In this document: in pieces, positions 46,260-59,357 of the stretch
Position numbering within the stretch: the first letter of the stretch is position 1
Layout: each line of letters opens with the position of its first letter
Assembly (NCBI RefSeq): GCF_964340395.1
Contig: NC_135549.1
Coordinates: forward strand, 29,338,095-29,402,094
Length of the DNA: 64,000 bases
Source: Glandiceps talaboti
Lineage: Eukaryota > Hemichordata > Enteropneusta > Spengelidae
Direction: 5' to 3'
Notes under the pieces: generated by a model
What the model was told of the DNA's origin: nothing
Databases searched by the model: none
What the model saw: only the letters and a program-made list of their open reading frames with translations
Position numbers and translations under genes: made by a program

Positions 46260-46592
46260 GTCCTGTCCGTACCCCATTACAATACTAGAGAATTTATAGA
46301 TGAAATGCACACAAATATTTGATTTACATGCCTGAATTTGAATTACAGGGCAAATGCTGATACAGAAAAATCACACATATTTATATGTATTATACTGATG
46401 TACTGTTAAGGAAACATATTTGCATGTGATCAATATTATGACGAATAATTTAGTTATTTAGCAACCATAATTGGCACTCTCATGATTTGTTTATGCTTTG
46501 ATATTACTATTGACATTGACTGTGAAATTGTTAACTTAATTAAACATATCAGGTAATTATTTTACTCCTAAAAATAGTATTTCCACAATGTG

Positions 46593-46609
46593 GGGGTACG
46601 GACAGGACA
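46593..46609 (+). repeat. Extra copy of the GGGGTACGGACAGGAC end motif
   Basis: Same 16-mer as the left end of the 3.0 kb element, in forward orientation. Another forward copy is at 49005-49020. No partner inverted copy was found for either. Confidence 0.8.
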
Positions 46610-46649
46610 AATGCCCATTGTAGTGAAATACTACAGGAATACTACTTGA

Positions 46650-48893
46650 CAGTGTGTGAAATTAACACAAAAAAGGTCCTGGTCAAAAGGACCAACAGAG
46701 ATTTAAGCTGCTGGTCCTGATGGAAAACTGTTGGTCCTTCACATGTCGTCTTTGAGCGTAGATACACGTAATTTTTTATCGCCAACACACAATAGATAGT
46801 GATTCTCACTAATACATCCATGTTCTCACCTTCCATCATGTTTCCAATGATGACATCGTCTTCTATCGTAGTTGGTCATAGCATGGATGTATTAAGTGAG
46901 AGCACTAATACATCCATGATCATAGTTTGTCATAATTTTCGATTGTCAAAGAAAACCACGTACTCTAGCCAGTAATGTGCTGATGGTACTAGTACTGTGC
47001 ATGTTATTATGAGAGCAAGTTTATGGGCGATATTCATCAAAAAAACTATTAGATATGCACAAAATCAAAGTTTCAATATACAACGTACATGACGGTATGT
47101 AGAAACTGCATCGATTCGACATTTGTGATGGACGCATATGAACGTAATATTGTAACAGTCCTGGGTTAACAGTAAATCTTTGTGGAAGATTATCGTACAA
47201 TTGAGTGAGTCTCAAAGCATCAATCGCGGTGAGACTTTGTTTTTTGCATGGTCGACAAACTAACACTACAACTTCAACTTACAAGCTCATGCTTGGCGGC
47301 CATGGCTATGGTAGGGGCAAAGCATGGAAGTAGAAGTAGGGTTCTACTTCCATTGGCAAAGAAATGCAGTTGAATTTCCAGGTTGCGGAAGTGCAGTTTT
47401 GACTTTCATATCGTCGATAAACGGGATTTGTTTTATATATTCTAAACCAACAACTATTTTTTTTATGTTTCTCAGTACAGTAACATTCCTAAATGATGGG
47501 GTTGAGTTGCGAAATCGTAATGTTCGGCAACACGTGGCGTGACTTTGGTAGATAAACCACAGTCGCAACACAGTTGTATGTATGTAGGGGGTATGACATC
47601 GCTACCGATTTTATAAGAATATCGCCAATCCCTATAATAACGTCATTGTTCTGTATTAGGACCGTCATAGACAAGAATAAAACCATTTAGGAAAGGAATA
47701 ACAGTTTACAAGCGACTGTGAGATAAACATAGAAACGCAAGTGATGAACATATTCAGTTATTCGTAGCGCGAAATTTCGTTATATAAATGACGTTTTTCC
47801 TCAAAGTTTTGAAGAAACAAAATTATTTAGGTGACTTCTAAATCAGTCAAATCAAACTATATATTAATGCGAGATAAACTTTTGTTTTTTTGGACAATGT
47901 TCGAATCCTGCGACTCGAATCTAACACGATCAATGCACCGCACCGTTCACCAGCCAGACGAAAATGGTCGACATGTTTGTTGACTAGCCGAGAAATGATA
48001 TGGAACTTGTGAGACAGTCCGAATAAATAGATGTAAAATCCGACGTTTCGAATACAAATTCTTCTTTAAAGGTATTTTTAGGCAAGACATGTTAGGCAAA
48101 CACCTAAATATATCTGAAACACTTAGTTGACTAGCCGACTGTACGAATGCCATAGAAGGCATCGAATGAAGAACATTGAAAAAAGTAAGCATGAAACTGA
48201 TTTGCACAGGAAAGAAAATCTTTTAGTTTCGGGTTTTTTTCACAATGAAGACTGCGCGTAAATGATCGTAGTTTGGGCTCATGAATAACGGGCAATAGGT
48301 GTTTACTTTTTATTGTCTACAACCTAAAGTACATGAATATGCGTCGAGACATGAATATTCACCGTGGCCGTAGTACATAGTAACTACTGGTAGCTACTCG
48401 TCACTACTCGTTTGGGACGCGTAATTACGGTGTTTGATTTCGCCCTTTAATTTGTTGAACACAGATTCGTTTAGTTTCTGAAGCGTTAACTCTGCTGCAC
48501 TCTGTCCGGGAGGTTGATTTCTGTTCCGTGTGTGTTCAACTGCGACTTTATGGCCCTCTGATTGGCCGTGAGTGATTAAATTAGAATGTCTAAAATTGTC
48601 GGTACTAAGTACAAAAGGGCCCTTAGAATTGTTGGAAAAAGATGACTTACACGACGCAACATTTAGTCCTAATTCTGCAGCTTGTATACGTTGTATACGT
48701 TAGTTGTACGTTGATAACATGTTTATTGCCACAGGACAAGTACGTTGTATGCCTTTAATGTCATAACAATCTCCCTACTACTACATTCCATAGAGCTGTT
48801 GGTCAGAAGGACCAGCAGTGCTCAGAAACTCTTGGTCCTGGCTGAAAACTGTTGGTCTCGGACCAACGGGACCAGCGTTAATTTCGCACACTG
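46650..48893. mobile_element. hAT-type element (2,244 bp) with 8 bp target duplication
   Basis: The ends CAGTGTGTGAAATTAAC and GTTAATTTCGCACACTG are inverted repeats with one difference. The 8 bp CTACTTGA flanks both sides (46642-46649 and 48894-48901). Subterminal GGTCC/GGACC repeats are present at both ends. CAGTG ends plus an 8 bp duplication identify the hAT superfamily. No transposase frame is visible, so it is non-autonomous. Confidence 0.92.
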
Positions 48894-48901
48894 CTACTTG
48901 A

Positions 48902-49657
48902 TGATAATTACATGGTTAGTATATAAAGATGGATGGTGCGTTATGTCCTACTGATACATACAAACAGAAAATAAAATACACTCCTATTATGGGTTTTAGA
49001 TATAGGGGTACGGACAGGACATTTTTTTCGACGTAACCCATACCTTAAGATTTACGTCAATAGTGTGAAATTAGGTAGCCACTCTGTTATTTGTTTGGTT
49101 TCAATAAAAAAGTAGTCATAGTATCTATCTCAATATCATTTCCTTTTAAAGGGCACTGTTTGATCTAATGATGGGTTTTTTGTCAGGCATACATGTATGA
49201 AAAATACAGATTTTTGTAACAAAGGGATGTGTAGTAAATGTGTACAATTTTCCAATATGGGCATATACTCTTCAAAATTGTCTGCAAAAGATGTACATCA
49301 TATATATATATACCATCTGTTAATAGTATACAAAGTTATTATAGTTGTTTATTTCTTTTGATTCAGTGCCAGACATTTAATAAATTCTACTGCAAAGTCG
49401 TAATGATCAAAACTGACCCATTTTTGTACATAAAAATAGTTGGAGTTTGAAAAATTCTTGGTGGATTCACTTGAAACTTTCATGAGTTTTAGTTCTCAAA
49501 GCTTTCTTCAAAATAAAGTTGGCAGATAGTTTCTCTTTGGCACAGTGTTTTGCAACTATGCTTGTAACATTGAAAAATTTGTAAATGTACCCTGATTTTG
49601 ACTGAGGCGATAGTTAGCAAATGACAACAAGCATAAATACAATATGACATGGCATAC
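48902..49657. other. No gene recognised
   Basis: AT-rich. It contains the forward GGGGTACGGACAGGAC motif at 49005 and a short AT repeat near 49300. Confidence 0.5.
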
Positions 49658-50688
49658 CTGTGTTACTATCTTACAATGTGACAGGCCCTTATCACTCTTC
49701 TCACAACAACGTAGAACGTCAAGTTGTGATTGTTAGATGTTGTTGGGTCTTCAAATCAAAAAAGCTGAAAAAACAGACGGCGTGAAAACTGATGCTCCTT
49801 ACTCGAAGTCATCTATGTCGGGGTTTTTCTTCAAAACCTGATCAAGCATACGACTAACCAATCTTGCTCTTTGTCTGCCTATCATCTTGCGATTGTTGGC
49901 CCACTTTGTTATCAACGCCAGACCGAATCGACTTTTTACGAGCAGTGGAAGCCGCCACTGGCACTGGCTCACTCTCCTTCTCTTCCTCTTCGATTTCATC
50001 GTGTACAATCATATTGGGAAGTATAGTTGGTGTTGCATGGGTAGGAAAGGGTGTTCTGGGTCTTCGTGGTGGCCTTTCTTGGGCACGGAAGGTGTCATCC
50101 TGTAAAGGTGATGAAGGCCTACTTGATGGCATCAAAGCTGGTTGGCGTTGTTGCTTGCGCTTGGGATGGGAGAGGCTCTCCTGGCTGATGAGAATCATTT
50201 TCTCGGCTGACAACTCGTTCAATGATAAGTTCATGGTCATCATCACCATTACGTCCTTCTTCAGGAGCGATCGACCTTTACATTGCGTGCACAGTTCAAA
50301 TGCTGAAAGAAATTACGCATCTTCTTCCAACGAGAAGTTTTTTCTTCTCCTCCGCTGTTGTTATTATTGCGTTTTGGCTTCTTATTTGGTGCCCGTTACT
50401 TACCCTTACCTTTCTGCTTCTTCTTGATCCAGTTCTGCACCTTCACTCCATTTTTTAATGGTGGCTTCGGTGTCAGGACTGGCGCTTTTATTCCTGGGAT
50501 TGCCATTGGCAAGTATGGCAGAGTTGTTACTGACACTTTCACGTGACGTGACAGGGGAAAGCTGGAAGACCTGAACATTGCCTGAGAACTGCACCTCCTT
50601 GACACCGTTAGGGGCGCTAGTGACGTATTTTACCAATGAATTATCGACTCCAACAACTCTCATGCTCTTGGACATATTGGCCCCCATG
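49658..50688 (-). pseudogene. Myristoylation-motif gene, copy 1 (decayed)
   Basis: The ATG at 50688 gives MGANMSKSMRVVGVD, a textbook N-myristoylation signal (Gly2, Ser6, Lys7). Next come VKEVQFSGNVQVFQ, an acidic Ser-rich part (SPDTEATIKKW) and, in another frame, a lysine-rich part (VQNWIKKKQKGKGK) ending in a stop. Further frames encode RPPRRPRTPFPTHATPT, YDEIEEEEK-like (HDEIEEEEKE) and MLDQVLKKNPDIDDFE. Compared with copy 2 it lacks about 200 bp before MLDQ and has lost the last intron with parts of both exons. It is therefore the degraded paralogue. Confidence 0.6.
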
Positions 50689-53180
50689 GTTAAACAACAC
50701 TCACGGGAATTTCTGGGGATATCACCCGGAAAAATACGCTTGGTAAACGAGAATACAAGGCATAGCGATGTGTCGACAAAACCTCTTCGACGACTACAAC
50801 TTTGAGAATGTTCTATTTCTTTACTATGTGTTGTCACGCGTCATATTCCATGAATCGTTTCCATGGACGCTACTGTACTATTTAAAGCATTAGCATCTTC
50901 TCTACGCGTGGAATACGGACTCTAAATCTCGCATTATTTTCACGGTTATAATCTCGAGATTGTACTCTTTGATGAATTTCCAAGTTATTCCATGTATTTC
51001 TTATGAATTAAAAACAACTTTTAACCCGCGGAAAAGATATAGAGGAACATTCAAATTTAATTAGCATATTCATAAACAGACTGCAATAAACATTTATCAT
51101 GTTTATCTCTTGATTGCACAAATTAATACTCACCTCTTTCAACATATACTGTAGGTTTAATGTCATTTAATCCATATCATACTGTTTGACTATGTGCATT
51201 ACAGCTGTAATGTGAGCGAATGAAAAATAACATTTTCACCATTTATAATAATGTAAATAAAAAACAAGAAATCAAGTATTGTAACAACATAATATCTAAA
51301 TGTCCCTAGTGGGTCAAACCATCATCAGTATATTTACAAAATACCATGAATAATAGCAGTAACATAAATTGTATGGTTTGACATAGTTTTGACGACCAAT
51401 TAAGTAACTAAAACCTGATTGGTTTTGCTTGCATGAGAGGATTGTAATATAAATGGTCTATTACATAGTTTTAGCTGTCAATATCAATTGAATATGGTTT
51501 GTTTGAATTTTATAGTTTTATCAACCCAATTCTTTTACATCTACTTTATGCTGCAATTCTAACACTAAACCCGATATAAGTTCAAGTTTATTTATTGTTT
51601 AAATTGGTAGTATTTAGTAGGACTGTCTATAGTCTGTGACTGTCAAACTTGTAGTGTTATACAAAGCAAAATTCAAACTGTTGACTAGAAAACATGCCTA
51701 TATCATTACAGTAAATACATCAGTCTGGTGAAAGTACATCGAGCAATGATAACTTAAATCCAATACTGACATGATTAATCATTACAGCTGAGGCAGTTGT
51801 TGACAATATATGGTAGCTATGTGTCTACATTTATAAACATGAACATTGAAATAGCAGAAAAGAGAACAACATACAATTGCTAATAGTATACATGTACCCC
51901 AGATAATCAAATTTTTTATCTTTGTTGCAATATTACTGCAGTTAAAAAAGCCATCCTTAAAATAATTGCCACCGAAATAAGTATGTGTGATCAAAAAATA
52001 ATGTAATGTAATGTAACTTGAAAACATTTATAATTAGGTGCCAACATAATGCTACATTTAATAGCAACTGTGATAGTATGTTGAACATCACATTAACATT
52101 ACCTGCATATGGTGTCTAAGGTGCTAATGAGCTTCATGCATTCATGATCACAGGTGCACATGTACACCCAATGCGTGTCAACATCAAACAATTTGCTTCA
52201 TCTTTTTACAAAAAAAAATCATTCCTCTGCAATTTAAAATACAACATACATTACAACCAGACTTAAAAAGGGAAGTCACCAAATAATTTGGCTATCTGCC
52301 TGTACATATGTATTGGTCTGAATAATAATCTTTAAGTTATTAGTCCCCACCAAGCTCTAATTTGGGGGGGGGGGGGGATTATATATTGTGCACCTTATGT
52401 GAATGTATGGTATATAGTATATGGTATATGCCATTCAAGAGCCAGGGTACACCCATATAATCAAATATGAACTTTCTTTGAAGTCATTGATCATGTATGT
52501 CTTCAGCAAGGTAAAATAGCCAAATTTTAATTATCTACATAGCTTTTTAAATCAAACATTTCAAGTAATGATTGTAATCATATCTTGGGGTTTTACTATG
52601 TAAAGCATACAATGATATGCACATCACTTAATTTAAGACCAGAAAATATATAGAAAAATGGCAGCCATATCTTTTCTAACCCTTTGGTCTAAAATACGGT
52701 CTGTTTTTTTCAGCCGAAAAGTCAAAAACAGGGTCCACTTTGCATATTTTTTTATTTTATTTTTGTAATGGTCTAAAATGGGGTATTGATTTTTGGTCAA
52801 AGTGGGTCTAAAATGGGGCCTGGGGTTTCCAACACTGGCCACACACCCCTATCAGAGCTGGCCACAGGTACTGCCCCCAGGGCTGTACTTTGGCAAAACT
52901 GACATGAAACTCTATGCAAAACTAGAACAGACTCTCTAAAGTACTCATTACAATGAAATAGAAACTCGTAATCATCATTTGGAAGCTATCGCTAAAATTA
53001 CAAGTATGAAGTGTTTCAAACTGCAATATGCATCAGCTGTTTCGTGTAACACCTATAAATAGAACACATGTGAGAACTGCATGGCGTCGCTAACTTTTGG
53101 AGGCAATTCACACGATCATTGATCAAGTTCTAGTTCAAAATGCTGCACAATAAACACTATAGACAATGTCTAAATGTACC
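50689..53180. other. No gene recognised
   Basis: 50689-51047 is homologous to the upstream flank of copy 2 (54891-55116 and 59358-59545), so it holds any promoter of copy 1. The remainder is AT-rich with a G-run at 52365. No supported exon. Confidence 0.55.
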
Positions 53181-53275
53181 TGTGAAAGAAGTAGAGAGTT
53201 GTTACTTAATGTAGGATGGATGAGTAATCATTCTACAGCAAATTTTGAGGGAAATACAAATAACAGAGAACCAAG
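53181..53275. repeat. Dispersed repeat, copy 2
   Basis: Counterpart of 39017-39118 in the same orientation. Confidence 0.75.
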
Positions 53276-53493
53276 TTTCTCCGTTCACTCAAGAAATAGT
53301 TAATGGAATCTGCTGACGTAGCAAGACCCCACGTGTGCTGGGTGTCCTCTTACACCCTATCACCTGGTGGCGACATACAACCCTCCATTACAGGCTTGTA
53401 CTTAATATATAATCCCATGAAATAAATGTTAGTTTTACGTCATAATGCTCCGAGTATGATTGCGCGGACTAATACAAATTCGAGCCGGTATAC

Positions 53494-54890
53494 CTGTATA
53501 AGCAGCCTCCAATACAACAGGCCCTTATCACTCTTCCCACCATCACCGTCATCGTCCTTTTGTCCATATACAATCTGAAATTAATGATAAAATTTAGATT
53601 AAATTCAACACAATAAACTTATACAAATATAGCTTCTTCTTTGTCAAAATATTATTCTGCATACCCCGATTGATATAATGGTGGCCTACCCTCATGTTTT
53701 CATTGTAGAACATCAAGTTGTGATTTTTAGATGTTGTTGGGTCTTCAAATCCAAAAAGCTGAAAAAACAGAGACAACGTGAAAACTAATGCTCCGTACTC
53801 GAAGTCTTCTATGTCAGGGTTTTTCTTCAAAATCTGATCAAGCATACGACCAACCAATCTTGCATCGACGGTGGGTTTAGCTCTAAAGAGCGAATCATTT
53901 GGCAGTTTGTCTCCCTGTGGAGGACGATACATGCAGCTGGAGGTTGGTCTTTGACTTTGACGAGCAATAAGTTGTGGACTTCTCAGATCAGGAACCACCT
54001 TGTTGGACGAATACTTCTTCTTATGTTTCGCTTCTTTTTGACCAGTTTTAACCTTTCCAGCAGCAGTAGTTGAGCTCTTTGTCTGCCTATCATCTTGCGA
54101 TGGTTGGCCCACTTTGTTATTAACGTCAAAATGCCTCGACTTTTTAGGAGCAGCGGCAGCCGCCACTGGCTCTCTCTCCTTCTCTTCCTCTTCGATTTCA
54201 TCGTACACAGTCATATTGGGAAGCATAGTTGGTGTTGCATGGGTAGGACGGGGTGTTCTGGGTCTTCGTGGTGGCCTTTCGCGGGCACGGAAGGTGTCAT
54301 CCTGTAAAAGTGAAGATGGCCTACTTGATTGCATCAAAACTGGTTGGCGTTGTTGCTGCGCTCGGGATGGGAGAGGCTCTGGTGGCTGAGAATCACTTTC
54401 TCGTCTGACAACTCGTTCAATGATAAGTTCATCGTCATCCTCACCATTACGTCCTACTTCAGGAGCGACCTTTACATTGCGTGCACAGTTCAAATGCTGA
54501 AAGAAATCACGCATCTTCTTCCAATGAGAAGTTTTTTCTTCTCCTCCGCTGTTGTTCTTAAGCTTATTGCGTTTTTCTGCCTCGTCAGGCTTCTTCTTTG
54601 GTGCCCGTTTCTTACCCATACCTTTCTGTTTCTTCTTGATCCAGTTCTGCACCTTCACTCCATTTTTTTATGGTGGCTTCGGTGTCAGGACTGGCGCTTT
54701 CATTCTGGGGATTGCCATTGGCAAGTATGGTAGAGTTGTCACTTACACTTTCACGTGACGTGACAGAAGAATGTTGGAAGACCTGAACATTGTCTGAGAA
54801 CTGCACCTCCTTGACACTGCTAGTGACGGATTTTACCAATGAATCATCGACTCCAACGACTCTCATGCTCTTGGACATATTGGCCCCCAT
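53494..54890 (-). CDS. Myristoylation-motif gene, copy 2 (unknown function)
   Basis: Start at 54890 gives MGANMSKSMRVVGVDDSLVK, an N-myristoylation signal suggesting membrane attachment. The frame runs through VKEVQFSDNVQVFQ and SPDTEATIKKW. At a seven-base A run (about 54667-54661) the continuation is in the next frame: NWIKKKQKGMGKKRAPKKK (basic), then TSHWKKMRDFFQHLNCARNV, RPPRRPRTPRPTHATPT, YDEIEEEEKEREP, and a conserved-looking end, RMLDQILKKNPDIEDFEYGA through LFGFEDPTTSKNHNLMFYNE. The exon ends at 53690 (GTAGGC donor) and joins in phase 0 to 53574-53494 (IVYGQKDDDGDGG...LLYWRLLIQ, GTATAC donor). Alternating basic and acidic blocks are reminiscent of membrane-associated effector proteins, but no family was recognised. 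Downstream exons were not found. Confidence 0.55.
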
Positions 54891-55116
54891 GGTTAACGAG
54901 TTCAAACAACACTCACGGGAAAATTCAAATTTCTGGGGATATCACCCGGAAAAATATGCTTGGCAAACGAGAATACAAGGCGTAGCGATGTGTTGGCAAA
55001 ACTGCTTTGACAACTACATACAACTTTGAGAATGTTCTATTTCTTTACTATGTGTTGTCACGCGTCATATTCCACGAATCGTTTCCATGGGTGCTACTGT
55101 ACTGCGCTATTTAAAG
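54891..55116. other. Upstream flank of copy 2, cut by the 4.2 kb insertion
   Basis: Homologous to 50689-50893. It ends at TTTAAAG (55110-55116), where the large insertion begins. Confidence 0.7.
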
Positions 55117-58100
55117 CATGGGCATCATGGAACGATAAAGCTAGTTTTTAGTCTTGCTGCTAGACGTACGCGTTCTGGCTTTCTTTCAATACTATAAGCG
55201 AACGAAGTTCGCAGTGAGGGCTTGCCCGAACTTGGATGTTCCATCCTCGATAGCGATGTTCGGTCGTGTGTTGTATTCTTAGAATCGTTTTACCCAGCAT
55301 CACAAAGAATTCACAGGGTAACCTAAATTATTGTTTTTCATTATATTTCGTATTGGGAGTACTCAAACCTTCATGTGAATCAAAATATTGAAAAAAGGCA
55401 AAAATGACCCGAGAAATGAAGCGAGACTAGACGAGACATAGCTTGGACAGCGATCTTGCTGGGTGCGCTGTACAAGGAGGTGCTGAGCTCTAAAAAGTTA
55501 CACTCGCAATAACACCATCAAATCTGAGTACGGCACAATGAAAGGTAAGGGGGGAAAAAGCCTTGTTTATGGAACAATACAGTAAAAGTATATGCTGATT
55601 AGACAGATTATCATTTCACCTTAGCTTGTTTACTTTCCAGTATAAACTGTATATCTCAAAAGAATTATCAATGAATTTACATGAAACTTTAGTAGAAAGA
55701 TTACTAATGTTACAAGGACCCAAGTATGTGTTTATTCCTGTGTCTGATGGGATTTTGGTTACATTGTATGGTATGGTGCCAACAAGTCTTGAAAACTATA
55801 AACAATGTAGCAGTAATAGAGAGACGTCTTTCTAGAAACAATTTGGACCAGCTGTCCTTGATACATCTTGCTTTAGTCTATCAAGAAAACATACATCATT
55901 CATCATTAGTCAATAATAAATTGCATGATTTTTTAGGTTAGGAAATTGATTATTAATATTGTCCGGTATATTATGGACAGAACTGTTTTGTACCTGCAGA
56001 AACTTGCTGACTAATATTTGTTGACAATGGCAATAAGCAAATGAAAATATAAATCGATTGCAAAGGTGCATATTTAGACCACAAAAAATTATCAACTATG
56101 TGGACTCACTGGACAAGTGATAAGTTTTCATAATTCTACAATTTTTTTTCACCCCTTCAACCTGCAGCTGTTTACTAATGTTCAGCTTGGTATAGGAAAT
56201 GAATAGAGAAACACAAGTAGGTTCTAAAAAAACAAGCGTGCAATACTCCATGGATCTGCTACATGCAGGCTGCAAGAGAAAAAAAACATTATTGACAATA
56301 AACAAGAAATGGTCAGGCACTACTCAAAATGCTGTGATTAAATAAAGTGAAAAAAAAAATCAACACACACAATCAATACTGACATAACCTTTTTTTGCTA
56401 GAGCTGTTAATTTACAAAGATTTCAAAATATAGTTTTCTGATGCAGCCTGTGATGACACTAAATTAAATATTTTTACCACTGAAGAATATCATTGACAAT
56501 TCAAATAAAATTACATCACAAATTACAAATAATGGCAAAAGTGATCAACACATCAAGACATTTGACTGGTTTTGGTATGTAAATGAAAAGTCTCAAATGT
56601 TGGGTGTAAAATCATCAAGGTTTTGAATAAAATTGGCCATTGCATGTTTGATATATGGCTTTACAAAGACAGACCTGGGACACATTGAAATAGCACCCAC
56701 CTCTTTTTTTTCAGGCTCAGAACAAGAAAAAATAATAATTTTCAATTTATTTCAATGAATTGCCTGCAATTGTACATGCTCAGTCATTTATGATTTACCA
56801 CTTAAACCTTGCCATTGTATTTTTTAGCAAGATATATGGTAAATGTGTGAGAAAAATGGTAACATTTACATACTTCATAACCTACAAGGCTACATGTAGT
56901 GGCTCTGGCACAGGTAAAAGGAAGGAGACAGAGCTGTGGGAGTGTTGTTTCAGTGTTTTTTGTTAAGGGCGGTAAGTAGGCAAAATCTACCGAAGTCCCC
57001 CTTTCATTTTACCAGGGTTCCCCACCACAATCCTTGTAAATAGTATATGGGGAAACTCTGCCAGTTTTACCAGATTTGCTACTTCTTGTTGTTACCAGCG
57101 TTCCTAGCCCTCAGCAAAAACACTGTTTCCATTAGAATGAGTACAGGACAAATTTAGTTTCCTCAAGAATGCTGAAATGGGGATTTAATGGATGATGCAG
57201 CAAGGCATTGTCTCAGAAGTTGGTTATTTTGGAGCAATCTATTTCGATGAAATAAAATACAGCAAATCAAACTAATGTCAATTTATGATTAAATTATGAA
57301 GATCAGGTTGCTTTTGACACTCACACTAGTACTTCAGACTTTGTAGGTGAAAGAAAACCTAAAATTTGTTTTTTTATTTATTATTATTATTACTATTATT
57401 TTTTTTTCTTCATTTTTTTTTTTTTTGGGGGGGGGGGTTCATAAACATTTGTGTAAAATTAACACTTCAAAATCTAGATTGACTGAAAATAGCATTTTAT
57501 AAAATAGAAATATACTGTTACAGTACTAACAAGTCTACAGCTGTTTATTGTATGACAAAGAAAAGAAGCACTGAAAATAAACCTCATGTATGGAAGGAAT
57601 GTACTGTTGCACACCAAAAATGCAACAAATAATACTTTTGACACATACTAACAAGTATTTACAAAGTGTTTTTACGTGACTGGAAACTTGCAAAAAGGCG
57701 CGAAAATGAGAATGGCCTAAGTATCTGTGTGAAGTAAAACAAGGTAAATTATATCAGCCGATACATTTTCTGAACAGGCTCTAGTCTAGAATGCAACGTT
57801 ACTTGCTTCACGCACGGCCCTGGAATCTGTAATTAAATTCACGACGAACTTTTAGTTTTACAACAAAGACACTGTCCCAGCAATGTCTGTTCCGCCGGTT
57901 TTTTCATAAACAAATTTTACAACTATTATTCGGGAAAACTTGACCATAAACAAATAAGCTGGATTACAAAATAACTAAAAGCAATGACTAGACTGAAAGC
58001 AACATTTTCAAAACTAATTTACTGCAACTACCACAACATGTTAGGCGTCGGCAAGACGTAATCAAACTCTGGAAACAAGACAGGTAAAAAAAATCACTGT

Positions 58101-59357
58101 AAATACATTACCTTGTATAACTTTGTAAGTAAACTGCTCATATGTAATCACGCACGGTGACCATTGTAATATATTGCCAATGATGAAGCAAGGAAGGCGC
58201 AGCGCATGCATGCATGATGTCAAAACAAACACATAGGTGTTACCGTGGGTTATACTTCCATGGCCTTACCGACAACTTGAAGATAAACAAAGCCGATCCC
58301 AACAAGGTCAAGGACGTACACCATCGAGTCGAGATTGATCGAAACACACATGTGAACACAGCTATCGTACATTACGGCAATGCTTGCTTTGCGACGAAAC
58401 AGCAACACGCGGGCTCTTTGCGTATACCATGTTACGGTAATCGGTAACGCACGTATCCAGAAAATCGGCGTAGATTTTCCTTTATATTTTCATGGGTTAT
58501 CTTTAAAATATGGACATTCTGGTTATAGAATATTTACTTGTAAGATAGTGTCGATGAATTATGAATTTTTTGTAGGTATTGTTTGGTCGTGAATGTGACG
58601 TAAACGTTGAAATGTGTAAATTTGTATTGCATATACCCTGTCTATATAGTAGTGTGCAGAGAAGGTGACATGAGTGAGCGCGTCCGCGCCCTTAGCAACC
58701 AATTGCAACAATGTATCATCCGACACTCCCTACAGACATGAGCCACCAACGTTCATTTTGACACGATATATTTCTGGAACCCACACATCACATGCATTAC
58801 ACATAATCTACCTCTAAAGATTCGAAAAGACTCGATTTTTTAGCTCCGCTGTCAGCGAAAGCTAGATCCCTAGTTTATTTCATTCATCATTAAAATTTTC
58901 CAGGGTTATAGCTTTAAGACACTGGAATTAATATTAATTATAGCAACCTAAAATCCTCTTTTTTTTTCTTTTTCTTGTGTGCATTTCCCAGTCATTATTT
59001 TTCTGAGATTTTGTGTAATTTTTCATAACAGTAGATTTTTTTAATAAAATGGTGACTATGGTATAAAAGTACAATACATTACCAACTTTCTGTGTAAAAT
59101 GTGTTTTATAGTGAGACATCATATGAAACCACTAACCACCTAACCACTTTATTACATCGCTAAAACAAAACTGCATAGTGAAGAGCTGAAGAACTGAACC
59201 ACTTCTACATGTTACCAAAATAAAAATTTAAATTAAAAACAACAGCGGAGCTATTCTGACCGATAGGTCGCTTGTTTGGTTTCGTTTTCAAATTCTACTT
59301 TCATTTTGTTATATTATATATTTACAATCTTAGCTTTATTGTGCCATGATGCCCATG
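55117..59357. mobile_element. 4.24 kb insertion with inverted ends and target duplication
   Basis: The ends CATGGGCATCATGG (55117) and CCATGATGCCCATG (ending 59357) are inverted and continue as AC(G/A)ATAAAGCTA. TTTAAAG flanks both sides (55110-55116 and 59358-59364). The paralogous locus has a single TTTAAAGCA near 50884-50892 with no insertion. No transposase or other known domain was found inside; small open frames near 55640, 56760 and 58214 are unrecognised. Confidence 0.85.

Larger units (their letters stand above)
43267..46275. mobile_element. 3.0 kb DNA element with GGGGTACGGACAGGAC inverted ends
   Basis: GGGGTACGGACAGGAC starts at 43267 and its exact reverse complement ends at 46275. 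The dinucleotide AT is next to both ends, which may be a 2 bp target duplication. Inside, on the minus strand, is a decayed D-D transposase-like gene. Confidence 0.75.

Noticed and set aside
49864-50546. Plus-strand frames opposite the myristoylation-motif gene, including a hydrophobic one
   Set aside because: Shadows of the minus-strand coding sequence; the same shadows appear in copy 2.
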